This document shows positions 44,969 to 54,895 of a stretch of DNA of 64,000 nt, piece by piece. Source of the stretch: Vibrio profundi (lineage in GTDB: Bacteria; Pseudomonadota; Gammaproteobacteria; Enterobacterales; Vibrionaceae); contig NZ_RZIS01000003.1 of the NCBI RefSeq assembly GCF_005281835.1, forward strand, positions 186,001-250,000, in the 5' to 3' direction. The first letter of the stretch is position 1. Each line of letters starts with the position of its first letter. The notes under the pieces were generated by a model that saw only the letters and a program-made list of their open reading frames with translations, did no database searches and was not told where the DNA came from. Position numbers and translations under genes: made by a program.

Positions 44969-46177
44969 TTACGCCGCGTTAGTTAACTGAAAACCCCCAA
45001 CAAGAGCGTTGTAAAATTCACTGTTATCTAAAATGCCGACCAATTGATTATTTTCTACTAACAAAATTGGGTGATTGCTTAATCGCTTCAACTTGATAGC
45101 GTCTCGCATACCAATTTCAGGACTGGCGATCACAAGCGTTGACTCGTCGATTGTGGCAAGGTCATCGGATTCTTGCCATTGCACGAGTGTGAGGCTTGGT
45201 TCGCCTTTTAGGCTAAGTGCACCGTTATCCTGATTAACCCACAAGTCTTTGGCTTCACAGATTTTCCAGCTCTTATTCTCTTCGGTGAGTGAAGCGACAG
45301 GTTGCATCAAAGAACGACCCTTCAACACGTTGAGCGGGTTGGTGTGAGCGACGAAATCTTTTACGTATTCGGTTTTTGGGGTTAAGACGATTTCTTCAGG
45401 CTTACCATGCTGAATGAGTTTTCCTGATTCCATGATGGCAATGTTGTTGCCAATTTTTAATGCTTCATCTAAGTCGTGGCTGACAAACAAAATCGTCTTG
45501 TTCAGCTTACTTTGTAGCGTTAGCAATTCATCTTGAAGCTGAGCTCGGATCAATGGATCTAGCGCTGAAAAAGGTTCGTCCATCAACAAGATATCAGTAT
45601 CCATTGCAAATGCGCGCGCTAGCCCGACACGTTGCTGCATGCCGCCAGATAGTTCATGTGGGAATTTAGATTCCCATTCTGCGAGGCCAACCATTTCTAG
45701 CTGCTCTCGTGCTTTTGCGCGGCGAACACTTTTAGCCACGCCTTGCATTTCTAAGCCGAATGCCACGTTATCGAGAACAGAGAGCCAAGGCATGAGGGCG
45801 AACTTTTGGAATACCATAGACACTCGGTGCGTGCGCAAATGGCGCAAAGTCGCTTCGTCGCATTGTTCGCCTAAATCGACAAGTTTGTCGCCATCTTTGA
45901 TTGCCAGTGTTCCACGGCTGATTTCGTTCAACCCGTTTACAGCGCGCAGTAAACTTGATTTCCCCGAGCCTGATAGGCCCATAAGTACGCATATTTCACC
46001 TTCTTGAACGGTAAGCGAAACGTTATCGACGCCAACTACTTGTCCGGTTTCATCAATGATTTCCTGACGCGTTTTCCCTTGATCCAATAGCACTAACGCT
46101 TGCTCTGTTTTATCACCAAATACAACATCGAGATCTTTTATGGTAATCGCATCCATGACTTTATTTTCATGTGACAT
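44969..46177 (-). CDS. choV: choline/betaine ABC transporter ATP-binding protein
   Basis: 402 residues from the ATG at 46177, just after the choW stop and behind AAGGAAG. An ATG 11 codons upstream would overlap choW. Walker A GLSGSGKSS, signature LSGGMQQR, Walker B ILLMDEP, then SHDLDEA. The C-terminal ~120 residues are CBS-like, the part that senses ionic strength in OpuA/ProV. It energises uptake of choline or betaine through ChoW. Confidence 0.9.
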   Translation of the reverse strand: MSHENKVMDAITIKDLDVVFGDKTEQALVLLDQGKTRQEIIDETGQVVGVDNVSLTVQEGEICVLMGLSGSGKSSLLRAVNGLNEISRGTLAIKDGDKLVDLGEQCDEATLRHLRTHRVSMVFQKFALMPWLSVLDNVAFGLEMQGVAKSVRRAKAREQLEMVGLAEWESKFPHELSGGMQQRVGLARAFAMDTDILLMDEPFSALDPLIRAQLQDELLTLQSKLNKTILFVSHDLDEALKIGNNIAIMESGKLIQHGKPEEIVLTPKTEYVKDFVAHTNPLNVLKGRSLMQPVASLTEENKSWKICEAKDLWVNQDNGALSLKGEPSLTLVQWQESDDLATIDESTLVIASPEIGMRDAIKLKRLSNHPILLVENNQLVGILDNSEFYNALVGGFQLTNAA

Positions 46178-46179
46178 AG

Positions 46180-47022
46180 TTAGACTTCCTTTTGATTTGG
46201 TGTTTTGCATAAGCGATCAAGAATAATTGCGACAAGAACGATAGCTAAGCCAGCCTCAAACCCTTGAGAGATGTTTACAGTGTTGAGCGCTCGAACAACG
46301 GGTTTGCCAAGGCCATCTGCACCCACCAAAGCCGCGATGACGACCATAGATAGCGATAGCATGATGCACTGGGTAACACCTGCCATGATGCTTGGTAATG
46401 CGGCTGGTAGTTCTACTTTTACTAGTAGTTTCATTCGGCTCGCACCGAAGGCTTTGCCAGCTTCAATTAACTCTTCTGGTACTTTAGTCACACCTAAGTA
46501 CGTTAAGCGAATCGGTGCTGCAATCGCGAAAATAATGGTCGAGATGAGGCCTGGAACAATCCCTAAACCGAATAAGACGAGAGTCGGGATCAGGTATACA
46601 AACGTAGGGACGGTTTGCATTAAATCGAGAATTGGCCTTAACAGGGTGTAAAGCCAAGGGCGATGAGCCGCCATAATTCCTACTGGAACACCAATTAATA
46701 CGGAAATCGTTGTCGCTGCAAAAACGAGGACAAAGGTTTCCAGCATTTCTTGCCAGTAGCCAAGGTTTAGAATGGTTAATAATGCAGCCACTACAAATAC
46801 AACGAGTGACAGCTTGCGATGTAAGTACCATGCAAGGGCTGCCGTAATAACGATTGGTAATGCTGGTGGCATCCATTTAAATACATCGACTAAAAAGAGA
46901 ATTACAGTTTCTAGAAAGATTGAAATGGCATCGAAAAAGCCTGCTGCATTGATCGTTAGCCAATCAACACCAGCTTCCATCCATTGACCTACAGGGATTT
47001 TGTTGTCCGTAATAAAATTCAC
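46180..47022 (-). CDS. choW: choline/betaine ABC transporter permease
   Basis: 280 residues, GTG start, about six membrane helices. The EAA loop region is seen in GVTKVPEELIEAGKAFGASRMKLLVKVELPAALPSIMAGV. It belongs to the ProW/OpuAB group. It lies between choX and choV. An 8-bp hairpin precedes it. Confidence 0.9.
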   Translation of the reverse strand: MNFITDNKIPVGQWMEAGVDWLTINAAGFFDAISIFLETVILFLVDVFKWMPPALPIVITAALAWYLHRKLSLVVFVVAALLTILNLGYWQEMLETFVLVFAATTISVLIGVPVGIMAAHRPWLYTLLRPILDLMQTVPTFVYLIPTLVLFGLGIVPGLISTIIFAIAAPIRLTYLGVTKVPEELIEAGKAFGASRMKLLVKVELPAALPSIMAGVTQCIMLSLSMVVIAALVGADGLGKPVVRALNTVNISQGFEAGLAIVLVAIILDRLCKTPNQKEV

Positions 47023-47041
47023 AATTTTGCCTTTTATTAGT

Positions 47042-47063
47042 GGTGGGCCGTTATTGGCCCACC
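47042..47063 (-). other. intercistronic hairpin between choX and choW
   Basis: GGTGGGCC (47042-47049) and GGCCCACC (47056-47063) with a 6-nt loop. Hairpins at this place usually protect the binding-protein mRNA so that more of it is made than of the permease. Confidence 0.55.
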
Positions 47064-47076
47064 TTTATATTTTTAA

Positions 47077-48018
47077 TTAAGCTTTTACTTGTTTCAGGTA
47101 TTCAGTGATTGCTTGAGTCGCAGAATCACCTTGCAGGGTTTTTACGTTGTCTAACCATGCTTCTACTTGTTGTGGATTGTTGTTCATCCATTGCTGAGCA
47201 GCTTTTTCTGGAGTTACGTTCTGGTTAAGGATCGCTTCCATTAGCTCATTTTCCATTTCTAAGCTGAACTCTAGGTTCTGTAGAAGTTGGCCAACGTTTT
47301 GACATTCAGAAAGGTAGTTAGAGCGCACATTGGTGTAGACATTTGCACCGCCGTAGTTAGGGCCGAAGAAGTCGTCACCGCCTGATAGATATTCCATTTC
47401 AACGTTGCTGTTCATTGGGTGTGGAGCCCAGCCTAAGTAAACGATCCATTGGTTACGGCGTGCCGCGCGCGAGACTTGAGACACCATGCCAGCTTCACTA
47501 GACTCTACTAAGCTAAATTCTTTTAGACCAAATGCGTCAGAATCGATCATAGATTGGATCAAACGGTTACCATCGTTACCTGGTTCAATGCCGTAGATGC
47601 GGTCTTTAAATTTGTCGGCATGTTTCGCTAGATCTGCGAAGCTTTTTACACCAGCGTCGTAGACGTATTTTGGAACGGCTAGCGTGTATTTCGCGCCTTC
47701 TAAGTTAGCGCGTACCGTTTCAACTGTGCCTGCTTCACGGTATTTAGCGATGTCGCCTTCCATGGTTGGCATCCAGTTGCCTAGGAACACATCAATGTCG
47801 CCATTTGCCATTGAAGAGTATGTAACTGGCACAGAAAGTAGGTCTGTTTTGGTTTGGTATCCAAGGCCTTTTAGAAGCTCTGTTGTTACTGCAGTAGTCG
47901 CAGTAATATCTGTCCAACCTACATCAGCGAAACGTACATTCTCACATTGGTTTGCGTATGCGTTGAATGCTAATGAACTAATGGCTAGTGTCGCGAGCGT
48001 CTTTTTAGTGATAGTCAT
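47077..48018 (-). CDS. choX: choline-binding periplasmic protein
   Basis: 313 residues, signal peptide cleaved near AYANQ. Blocks VRFADVGWTDITATTAVT, SYSSMANGDIDVFLGNWMPTMEGDI, VRANLEGAKYTLAVP and VYLGWAPHPMN match the ChoX type of choline-binding proteins, with the aromatic residues that cage a quaternary ammonium group. It could also be labelled ProX. Next to betBA, choline is the likely main ligand. Confidence 0.88.
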   Translation of the reverse strand: MTITKKTLATLAISSLAFNAYANQCENVRFADVGWTDITATTAVTTELLKGLGYQTKTDLLSVPVTYSSMANGDIDVFLGNWMPTMEGDIAKYREAGTVETVRANLEGAKYTLAVPKYVYDAGVKSFADLAKHADKFKDRIYGIEPGNDGNRLIQSMIDSDAFGLKEFSLVESSEAGMVSQVSRAARRNQWIVYLGWAPHPMNSNVEMEYLSGGDDFFGPNYGGANVYTNVRSNYLSECQNVGQLLQNLEFSLEMENELMEAILNQNVTPEKAAQQWMNNNPQQVEAWLDNVKTLQGDSATQAITEYLKQVKA

Positions 48019-48161
48019 AATGGGTCCTTTTTATCTTTCCTTTAGCTGTTTCGTAACAGCGCTGCTGACTTTTATTTGTGCTGCTTCTATTTCTTGCTTA
48101 GTTAAATTTCTAATACAGACGACCGTGAGTAATCAGATCCACGGCCAATTGAGCTATTTGC

Positions 48162-49868
48162 TTAAGAGTCGCTAAGCGCTCTCACAGGTGTATTAATTCG
48201 TTGCTTTTCTTCCCACTCGGGCGCTATCCAAACAGGCACGTCCTGCTCTTTTAATAATGGTTTTCCTAAGATCAAATCCGAAGCGCGCTCAGCGACCATA
48301 ATGGTAGGAGCGTTTAGGTTGCCATTTGGAATCGTTGGGAAAATCGATGAATCAACGACACGTAAGTTGTTGATACCTCGAACTCGGCATTGTTCGTCAA
48401 GTACTGCAAGTGAGTCATTGTCTGAGCCCATTTTGCAGCCGCAAGATGGGTGATAAGCACTTTCCACGTTTTCTTTAACCCACTGATCAATGGCTTCGTC
48501 TGAAGTGATATCCGCACCCGGTTGTATTTCTTCACCGCGATATTTATCCATCGCTGGTTGAGAAAGGATTTCACGAGTTAAGCGGATACAATCACGCCAA
48601 TCTTGCTTATCTTGCTCGGTCGAGATGTAGTTGAATTGAATGTGTGGTTTTGCGTGTGGATCGCGCGAGGTGATCGCAACGGTACCGCGGCTTTCTGGTT
48701 TGTTCGGGCCAACATGAACCTGGAACCCGTGACCATCGAAAGCTGCTTGACCATCGTATCGCATCGCTGCTGGTAAGAAGTGATATTGAATGTTCGGCCA
48801 TTTGAGGCCTTTACGTGAGCGAATAAATGCGCACGATTCGAAGTGGTTCGTTGCTCCGAGCCCTTTGCGAGTCAGAATCCACTCCGCGCCTATCAAGCCT
48901 TTGCTGACTAAGCCTAATTTGCTGTTAAGAGTGATCGGTTCTTTACAGTGGTACTGGAAATACACTTCAAGGTGGTCTTGTAGGTTTTTGCCCACGCCCG
49001 GTAAGTCATGCTTCACCTCGACACCTGCATTATCCAGTACCGATTTAGGGCCAATACCAGATAGTTGCAGTAATTGGACTGAACCAATAGATCCAGCTGA
49101 AGAAATCACTTCCTTATTAGCAAACGCACTTTGAATGTTGCCGGATTTTTCGAATTCGATGCCAGTCGCGGTATTGCCATTTAGCAGGACTTTACGCGCA
49201 ACGATGCCTTTCATTAATGTCAGGTTGCTACGTTTTAATGCTCGGCGTAGGTACGCATTAGAAGTAGAAGCGCGAACGCCTTTTTCTACTGTCATATGCA
49301 TTGCACCGAAGCCTTCTTGCTGATAACCGTTGTAGTCTTCTGTTTCGGGATAGCCTGCATCTTTACCTGCATCAATGAATGCTTGATAAAGTGGGTTAAG
49401 TGCCATGTCGTTACCACCACATGTACCTAATGGTCCAGTGCCGCCGCGATAGGTATTTTCACCTTGAGTCCAAGTTTCTGCCCGACGAAAGTAAGGCAAG
49501 CATGCTTGGTAGTTCCAACCTTGGGCGCCTTGTTCTTCCCATTCATCGAAATCACACGCATGGCCACGTACGTAAACCATGCCGTTGATTGATGAGCTAC
49601 CGCCTAAAACTTTACCGCGAGGGCAGTGTAGCTGACGTCCGTCAAGGCCATCTTCTTGCTGAGTTTCAAACTGCCATGCGTATTTCTCGGTGTTCATCGG
49701 GTAAGAAAGGGCTGTCGGCATTTGAATAAAAATACTCTTATCCGAGCCGCCAGCTTCTAATAGCAATACGCTGTTTTCGCCACTTTCGGTTAGCCTATCC
49801 GCTAACACGCAGCCGGCCGAACCCGCGCCGACGATAATATAATCGTAGCGTTGTTCCATATCTGTCAT
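48162..49868 (-). CDS. betA: choline dehydrogenase
   Basis: 568 residues, GMC oxidoreductase. FAD motif [19 protein letters not shown] near 9-27, [41 protein letters not shown], and the C-terminal catalytic His in [10 protein letters not shown]. It oxidises choline to betaine aldehyde at the membrane. It begins 11 bp after the betB stop, second enzyme of the bet operon. Confidence 0.95.
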   Translation of the reverse strand: MTDMEQRYDYIIVGAGSAGCVLADRLTESGENSVLLLEAGGSDKSIFIQMPTALSYPMNTEKYAWQFETQQEDGLDGRQLHCPRGKVLGGSSSINGMVYVRGHACDFDEWEEQGAQGWNYQACLPYFRRAETWTQGENTYRGGTGPLGTCGGNDMALNPLYQAFIDAGKDAGYPETEDYNGYQQEGFGAMHMTVEKGVRASTSNAYLRRALKRSNLTLMKGIVARKVLLNGNTATGIEFEKSGNIQSAFANKEVISSAGSIGSVQLLQLSGIGPKSVLDNAGVEVKHDLPGVGKNLQDHLEVYFQYHCKEPITLNSKLGLVSKGLIGAEWILTRKGLGATNHFESCAFIRSRKGLKWPNIQYHFLPAAMRYDGQAAFDGHGFQVHVGPNKPESRGTVAITSRDPHAKPHIQFNYISTEQDKQDWRDCIRLTREILSQPAMDKYRGEEIQPGADITSDEAIDQWVKENVESAYHPSCGCKMGSDNDSLAVLDEQCRVRGINNLRVVDSSIFPTIPNGNLNAPTIMVAERASDLILGKPLLKEQDVPVWIAPEWEEKQRINTPVRALSDS

Positions 49869-49879
49869 CTCCGTGGGGT

Positions 49880-51358
49880 TTAGGCGTATGGGCTGGCGTA
49901 ATCGCCTAGCTCAATCAAAATGCTCTTGGTTTGCGTGTAGTGAAGTAAAGTCTCAGGGCCATTCTCTCTGCCAATTCCTGAAAGCTTATAGCCGCCAACT
50001 GGCATTTCAGCAGGGGAGTCGCCCCAAGTGTTTATCCAGCAAATACCCGCCTGCATTTGGTGAATCACTCGATGAGCGCGCGATAAGTTTTGAGTGAATA
50101 CGCCAGCTGCTAGGCCGTATTTGGTGTCGTTAGCGCGGCGAATTACATCGTTTTCATCAGTGAACTTCATTACTGACATGACAGGGCCAAAGATTTCTTG
50201 CTGAACGTGTGGCATCTCGTCGTCACAATCAACGAATACGGTTGGAACCACAAAGTTGCCGTTGGCTAAGCCTTTGTCGGTGACTTGGAAGCCGCCAGTA
50301 AGTAGGGTAGCGCCCGATTGCTTGGCCTGTTCAATGGCGTTTAACACCTTAGATAGGTGTTCCTTGGAAATAAGGGCACCAATTTGTGTGTCCATATCCA
50401 TTGGGTTGCCAATAACAAGTTTTTCAGTGCGCGTTTTAAGTTGCTCGATGAAGTCGTTGTAGATGTTTTCATGAACGTAAACACGTGTGCCGTTGGTGCA
50501 AACTTCCCCTTGCGTGTAGAAGTTGGCAACCATTGAAGCAGAAACGGCGTCATCAAGTTTAGCGTCGTCAAAAATGATCATTGGCGATTTACCACCAAGC
50601 TCCATAGTGACGGATTTTAAGGTTTGCGCGCTATCAGCCATGACCGCTTTACCAGTGCCAGTTTCGCCAGTAAACGAGACTTTCGCGATGTCAGGGTGAG
50701 CGGTCAGCATTTGGCCTACGCGGTAATCCCCTTGAACGATGTTAAATACACCATCAGGTAGACCTGCTTCGGTAAAAATTTCTGCAAGTTTCAGTGCTGT
50801 TAGAGGGGTCTCTTCAGAAGGTTTGAAAATCATGACATTGCCAGCGGCTAATGCAGGCGCTGATTTCCACATTGCGATTTGAATTGGGTAGTTCCAAGCG
50901 CCTATACCAGCACAGATACCCAGAGGTTCACGACGAGTATAGAAAAACTGTGATTCGCTTAGTGGTTGTTGTTCACCTTGAAGAGTCGCTGCAAGGCCTG
51001 CAAAGTACTCTATAACGTCAGCCCCTGATGCAACATCGACTTCAATCGCTTCTTGAAGCGGCTTACCTGTATCAACAACCTCAAGAGCAGCAAGGTCATT
51101 GTTTCGTGCTCTAAGTATCTCGACCGCTTTAAGTAGAATTCGGCTGCGTTCAACGGCAGACATTGCTGACCAAACCGCGAATCCACGCTTAGCTGATTCA
51201 ATGGCTTTCTCGACGTCAGCTTGTGAAGCTTGACCGAGAATAGCGATGGGCTCGCCATTCGCAGGGTTAAAACTAGTAAAGGTTTCTCCAGAGCTAGCTG
51301 GAAGGCTTTTTCCGTCGATGTATAGCGAGTTCATTTCCATTTGATGTTCTGACTTCAT
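49880..51358 (-). CDS. betB: betaine aldehyde dehydrogenase
   Basis: About 492 residues. Catalytic Glu in [10 protein letters not shown], catalytic Cys in [13 protein letters not shown], and the GETGTGKAV loop for NAD(P). It turns betaine aldehyde into glycine betaine. The start is uncertain: TTG 51376, ATG 51358, 51340 and 51334 are in frame, and none has a clear ribosome site; the family usually starts near MEMNSLYI. It follows betI by 17-35 bp. Confidence 0.93.
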   Translation of the reverse strand: MKSEHQMEMNSLYIDGKSLPASSGETFTSFNPANGEPIAILGQASQADVEKAIESAKRGFAVWSAMSAVERSRILLKAVEILRARNNDLAALEVVDTGKPLQEAIEVDVASGADVIEYFAGLAATLQGEQQPLSESQFFYTRREPLGICAGIGAWNYPIQIAMWKSAPALAAGNVMIFKPSEETPLTALKLAEIFTEAGLPDGVFNIVQGDYRVGQMLTAHPDIAKVSFTGETGTGKAVMADSAQTLKSVTMELGGKSPMIIFDDAKLDDAVSASMVANFYTQGEVCTNGTRVYVHENIYNDFIEQLKTRTEKLVIGNPMDMDTQIGALISKEHLSKVLNAIEQAKQSGATLLTGGFQVTDKGLANGNFVVPTVFVDCDDEMPHVQQEIFGPVMSVMKFTDENDVIRRANDTKYGLAAGVFTQNLSRAHRVIHQMQAGICWINTWGDSPAEMPVGGYKLSGIGRENGPETLLHYTQTKSILIELGDYASPYA

Positions 51359-51393
51359 TATTGTTATGGAGGCCAACAGGCCTAAGTGAATGA

Positions 51394-52008
51394 CTAATTT
51401 GAGTCTTGCTTAGCAAGGCATGAATAAAACGTAAGTTGTTTGTCTAGGTAATCATTAATGATGGCGCGTGCGTTTGCCGCGTTAATCCCGTCGGGGTTCA
51501 AAGTCCCTCTCAACCAGATCCCATCAATTAAAGAAGCGATACCATGTGCGACTAGCTCTGCTTGTTTTGGTTCTAATAGTGCTTTTAATTCAATACGTAA
51601 GTGAGAAAGCAGTCGCTTTTCATTGACGCGTTGCAAGCGCTTAAGCTGTGGGTCATGCATTGAATAAGACCAAAATGCTAACCACGTTTTTGCCACCTTA
51701 TTTTCAGCTTGGTAACCCTCAAAGTTGCCTTTAATGATCGCATTGATCCTTTGGTGGTGAGCGTCTTCTGGGAGTGCTTTGAGTTGAGTGGTAATGGTGT
51801 TAGATAGCTGACGAAGGATTTCTCGCATGGTTTCTTCAAGCAGACCATGCTTTCCACCGAAGTAGTGATTAATGATCCCGGTTGATACACCCGCTTCTTT
51901 GCTGATCAAAGCAATGCTAGCGGCATGTAACCCCACTCGATCTATGACAGCCATAGTAGCTTGAACAAGCTGAGGTTTACGTATATCAGGCATCCCAACC
52001 TTGGGCAT
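51394..52008 (-). CDS. betI: TetR-family repressor BetI
   Basis: 204 residues. [18 protein letters not shown] is the usual BetI start. The helix-turn-helix covers about 25-55 ([25 protein letters not shown]), and the ligand domain ends with [15 protein letters not shown] [11 protein letters not shown]. It represses the operon and is released by choline. First gene of betIBA-choXWV, behind AAGGATG and a BetI operator. Confidence 0.94.
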   Translation of the reverse strand: MPKVGMPDIRKPQLVQATMAVIDRVGLHAASIALISKEAGVSTGIINHYFGGKHGLLEETMREILRQLSNTITTQLKALPEDAHHQRINAIIKGNFEGYQAENKVAKTWLAFWSYSMHDPQLKRLQRVNEKRLLSHLRIELKALLEPKQAELVAHGIASLIDGIWLRGTLNPDGINAANARAIINDYLDKQLTFYSCLAKQDSN

Positions 52009-52442
52009 TTCATCATCCTTTTATTTTATATTGAACGTTCAGTTAATTATAAAATGACAGATTATTCATTAGAGTTCAAACTAATATTCTGGGTTTGTTG
52101 CAGATTTGTAGTGAGATGTTTTGGTTAATGGTCATTTAAAACAAGGGGTTAAGTATTGTTTAGGGGGCTAATTAAATTTTGTAAAGATTCGAGGTGTGAT
52201 GTTTATGGGTCGAAAGTTTTATCTCTATATGCTGGTTATTTGAACGGTGAGTTGTGCTGTATTGAATGCGTGTTGCTTGCTTTAGCTGGTGGCTCGTGAA
52301 AAGAAAATTCGGAGTAAGTAGATATGGGAGGAAGGGACCAGTTTACCCGCAGAACGCGGGTAGGTATTGGAGTTTGTGTTTTTCACATATTGCCGTGTAT
52401 CGGTGAGTTTAAAGTGATTGGAAAAACGGCTAATGTTTGATG
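52009..52442. other. promoter region of the bet operon
   Basis: About 430 bp. It holds the BetI operator at 52032-52041 and a hairpin TACCCGC...GCGGGTA (52344-52362) near the end of the GNAT gene's 3' side. In related vibrios this region also binds the quorum-sensing regulator LuxR/OpaR and CosR; I could not point to convincing sites. An ORF of 38 codons at 52324-52440 lacks support. Confidence 0.45.
52032..52041. promoter_or_regulatory. BetI operator
   Basis: TGAACGTTCA, a perfect palindrome in the context TATTGAACGTTCAGTTA, matches the known BetI core (GAACGTTC). It lies 24 bp upstream of the betI start, fitting autoregulation of the whole operon. Confidence 0.75.
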
Positions 52443-52940
52443 CTATATGTGAGAATCTAAGGAAATTTGATAGCGTGCCACGTCAAAGTTAAATCGCTCT
52501 TTTCTATCAACCAGTTCAAAACCATAGCGTTCGTAAAATGCTCTTAAACGTGGGCGATCTCCATGACAATCACAGCGTAACCATTCAGACTTTTTTGCCG
52601 TCGCCAAATCCTGAATAGCCTTCAGTGCTTGGTGTCCTAGGCCTCGTGAATGATATTTATCACCAATGGCCAGTTTATGAAAAAACGTACTGTTACGAGT
52701 GTCTTCATCGGGCCAAAACGCATCGCTCCCAAAGCTGATGAAAACACTGCCTACGTGAACATTATTCGCCTGAAGTAGATATAGATCTTCAAAATCATAG
52801 GATTGCTTGAGTGATTCCGTTGTCACCTGCTCGTGCGTCCATAACGGGGTATTATTTCGATTGCATCTTTCGACAGTCTCTAATAAAAATGTCGAAGCGA
52901 TATTCCAATGTTCTTCTGCTGTTGCTTGTACCAATTCCAT
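52443..52940 (-). CDS. GNAT-family N-acetyltransferase
   Basis: 165 residues. Acetyl-CoA loop KLAIGDKYHSRGLGHQAL (RGLGHQAL as R-x-x-G-x-A type), and RLRAFYERYGFELVDRKERFNFD as the closing strand. Substrate unknown. A GGAG site precedes the ATG. It follows a second GNAT gene by 36 bp, in a three-gene accessory group. Confidence 0.85.
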   Translation of the reverse strand: MELVQATAEEHWNIASTFLLETVERCNRNNTPLWTHEQVTTESLKQSYDFEDLYLLQANNVHVGSVFISFGSDAFWPDEDTRNSTFFHKLAIGDKYHSRGLGHQALKAIQDLATAKKSEWLRCDCHGDRPRLRAFYERYGFELVDRKERFNFDVARYQISLDSHI

Positions 52941-52976
52941 TGGTTCTCCGTATTCTCTACGTTTGGTGATGCTAGG

Positions 52977-53498
52977 TTAGCAGTTAAACTTTTTCTCAAG
53001 CCACATCGAGCTAATGTATTGGCCATTCTTTTTAGCGTAGGCATCGAAAATGCCAACTTCATGAAAACCAAAGTGTTTATGTAATGTAACGGACGCTTGG
53101 TTGGGAAGGGCTATGCCAGAAAGGGCTCGATGAACACCTTGAGCTTTTATAGCACTGAACAAACGTGAATACAGTTTGGTTCCGTAACCTTTGCCTGCAG
53201 CTTCTGGCATCAAGTAAACGGTAACTTCTACTGTGTCATCGAATGCTGAACAAGCACGATAAGGTTGAGAACACGCAAATCCTATGAGTCGACTATGTTC
53301 CAATGCGACATAAATCTGATGTTTGGAACCTTCAGAGAATTGAGCAAACCATTGTTGCCGGTCTTGGTATGACAGCGGCTTCTCTTCGAACCGCGCGTTG
53401 GTGTGTTCAATGTAGTAATTGAATATGTCGGTGATACTTTCAATATCAGACATTGTTCCGGCTCTGATATCCACCTTATTCTCCATTTGTAGGCTCAT
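52977..53498 (-). CDS. GNAT-family acetyltransferase, phosphinothricin-acetyltransferase-like
   Basis: 173 residues; an ATG four codons in (53486) is an alternative. IRAGTMSDIESITDIFNYYIEHTNARFEEKP and VEVTVYLMPEAAGKGYGTKLYSRLF are typical of the PAT/YncA group, which acetylates phosphinothricin-like or methionine-sulfone-type amines. The natural substrate is unknown. Its start overlaps the 3' end of the P-loop kinase gene by 11-23 nt. Confidence 0.85.
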   Translation of the reverse strand: MSLQMENKVDIRAGTMSDIESITDIFNYYIEHTNARFEEKPLSYQDRQQWFAQFSEGSKHQIYVALEHSRLIGFACSQPYRACSAFDDTVEVTVYLMPEAAGKGYGTKLYSRLFSAIKAQGVHRALSGIALPNQASVTLHKHFGFHEVGIFDAYAKKNGQYISSMWLEKKFNC

Positions 53499-53991
53499 GA
53501 GTGCGTTTAACGCTCTTTATATTAAGCTCTTCAGCATTGGTCGGGATTTCAAAATACTGGGTAACATGGTGGAAAACCTCTTCAGTATCGAAGTGGCTGC
53601 GTTCCGGTTGTTGTGTTCGGCGCAAAGCGATATGTGCCAAGCATTGTTCGTCGGTGAGATCCAAATAGAACATTTGGTGTTCACATGTAATATCAGCACA
53701 CAATGATTTGAACCATGACCTTTGGTTTATCGTGTTTGCAGGGAAGTCCATGACTACGCTTGTTCCAGTAGACAGAATGTTTTGCACATGCGATTTAATG
53801 AAAGGCTTTATCGTGCGAGACAACTTCAAATAGTCATCAAATGTTTGGATCTGTTCGGGATAATGCTCTGCCAGCCATTCGTCTTCAGAAATACAAACCG
53901 CGTTATTCTGTTTAGCAATTTCTTTTGAAAGTGTTGATTTTCCCGCTCCCATTTTTCCACAAAAGAAAAATAGTTTCCCTTTTCGTTCCAT
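53476..53991 (-). CDS. P-loop ATPase/kinase (AAA_33-like)
   Basis: 171 residues from the ATG at 53991, which has a GAAGGA site; an upstream GTG adds four. Walker A is CGKMGAGKSTLSKEIA near 10-25. EDEWLAEHYPE, SVVMDFPANTINQRSW and a lid with RRTQQPERSHF resemble small-molecule kinases of the zeta-toxin/Chlor-phosphotransferase type. Cytosolic. Overlaps the next GNAT gene, so the pair may act on one substrate, for example a drug or amine; inference only. Confidence 0.75.
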   Translation of the reverse strand: MERKGKLFFFCGKMGAGKSTLSKEIAKQNNAVCISEDEWLAEHYPEQIQTFDDYLKLSRTIKPFIKSHVQNILSTGTSVVMDFPANTINQRSWFKSLCADITCEHQMFYLDLTDEQCLAHIALRRTQQPERSHFDTEEVFHHVTQYFEIPTNAEELNIKSVKRTHEPTNGE

Positions 53992-54073
53992 ACGATCCTT
54001 CACCTTTAATCATCCTATATAAGTGACTTGTCCGTTAAGGTGTTACTTGTCCAGCATTGCGCGCTATAAAGCG

Positions 54074-54778
54074 TTATAGCTGTGACTTTATCTCAAATTT
54101 TCCTGTTTCTAAAAATGCCTTTACTTGCTTAATGACGGCTTGATCATTCATCAAAAAAGTGTGCGTTACAGGCAAGACAATATGATCACTCATGCCTTTT
54201 ACTTTGGTTCTTTCTACGGATACTTTTCCATCGTCAGGATTTGGCAGCATTAACGAAAGCAGAGGATTCATGGTGGAGCTGCCAGCGATGACTCCTACAG
54301 GATAACTAACAGGCCCTAAAGTGTTCGGTACGCTTTCATCCTCTGTACCTAGCTGCAATCCGGCAGGGCCGTTTATCCATTCAAATACGGGAATATCTCT
54401 TAGCGTATCCACGACTTCACTGCCTTGATTCGGAGGGGCGAGCATAACCACTCGGCCAAGGTTATCCAGCGTATGAGTACTAAGATACTGGCGAACGATA
54501 ATTCCGCCAAGAGAGTGCGTGACAAAGTTGACCGTATCCGTGTTCTCACAGTGTGCTAGAGCCAGTGGGACATGAACGTTAGCTAATTCAGCGATCTCGA
54601 AGCTTGTTGATGGGTAGTCGTAATTCACGACCTGATAGCCTTCGGCCTCGAGCTCCTTTGCCATTGTTTTCATCGAATCTGCACTGCGCGCCATGCCATG
54701 TAAAAGCACGATGCACTCCTGTGCAAAAGCAGGAATACACCAAACTGATAATACCAAGTACAGAAGGACTTTATTCAT
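54074..54778 (-). CDS. secreted alpha/beta-hydrolase (lipase-like)
   Basis: 234 residues, signal peptide cleaved near AFAQE. Oxyanion motif VLLHGMARSADSM, nucleophile Ser in THSLGG, catalytic His in the C-terminal VTHTFLMND. It resembles small triacylglycerol-lipase/LipA-like proteins. Likely periplasmic or secreted esterase. Neighbouring gene on the same strand is another hydrolase. Confidence 0.82.
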   Translation of the reverse strand: MNKVLLYLVLSVWCIPAFAQECIVLLHGMARSADSMKTMAKELEAEGYQVVNYDYPSTSFEIAELANVHVPLALAHCENTDTVNFVTHSLGGIIVRQYLSTHTLDNLGRVVMLAPPNQGSEVVDTLRDIPVFEWINGPAGLQLGTEDESVPNTLGPVSYPVGVIAGSSTMNPLLSLMLPNPDDGKVSVERTKVKGMSDHIVLPVTHTFLMNDQAVIKQVKAFLETGKFEIKSQL

Positions 54779-54895
54779 TCACTGTCTCTCGAATAATTGC
54801 CGATGTGTTTGCTATCAAGTTTTATAGATTAGTCATTATGAAACCTCAGAAATGCCCCGGATTCCTTAATCAAAAGGTGACATCGACATTGTTAC

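Noticed and set aside
52324..52440. 38-codon ORF in the bet promoter region
   Set aside because: It has a purine-rich stretch ahead but no recognisable composition, and it runs through a hairpin; probably chance.
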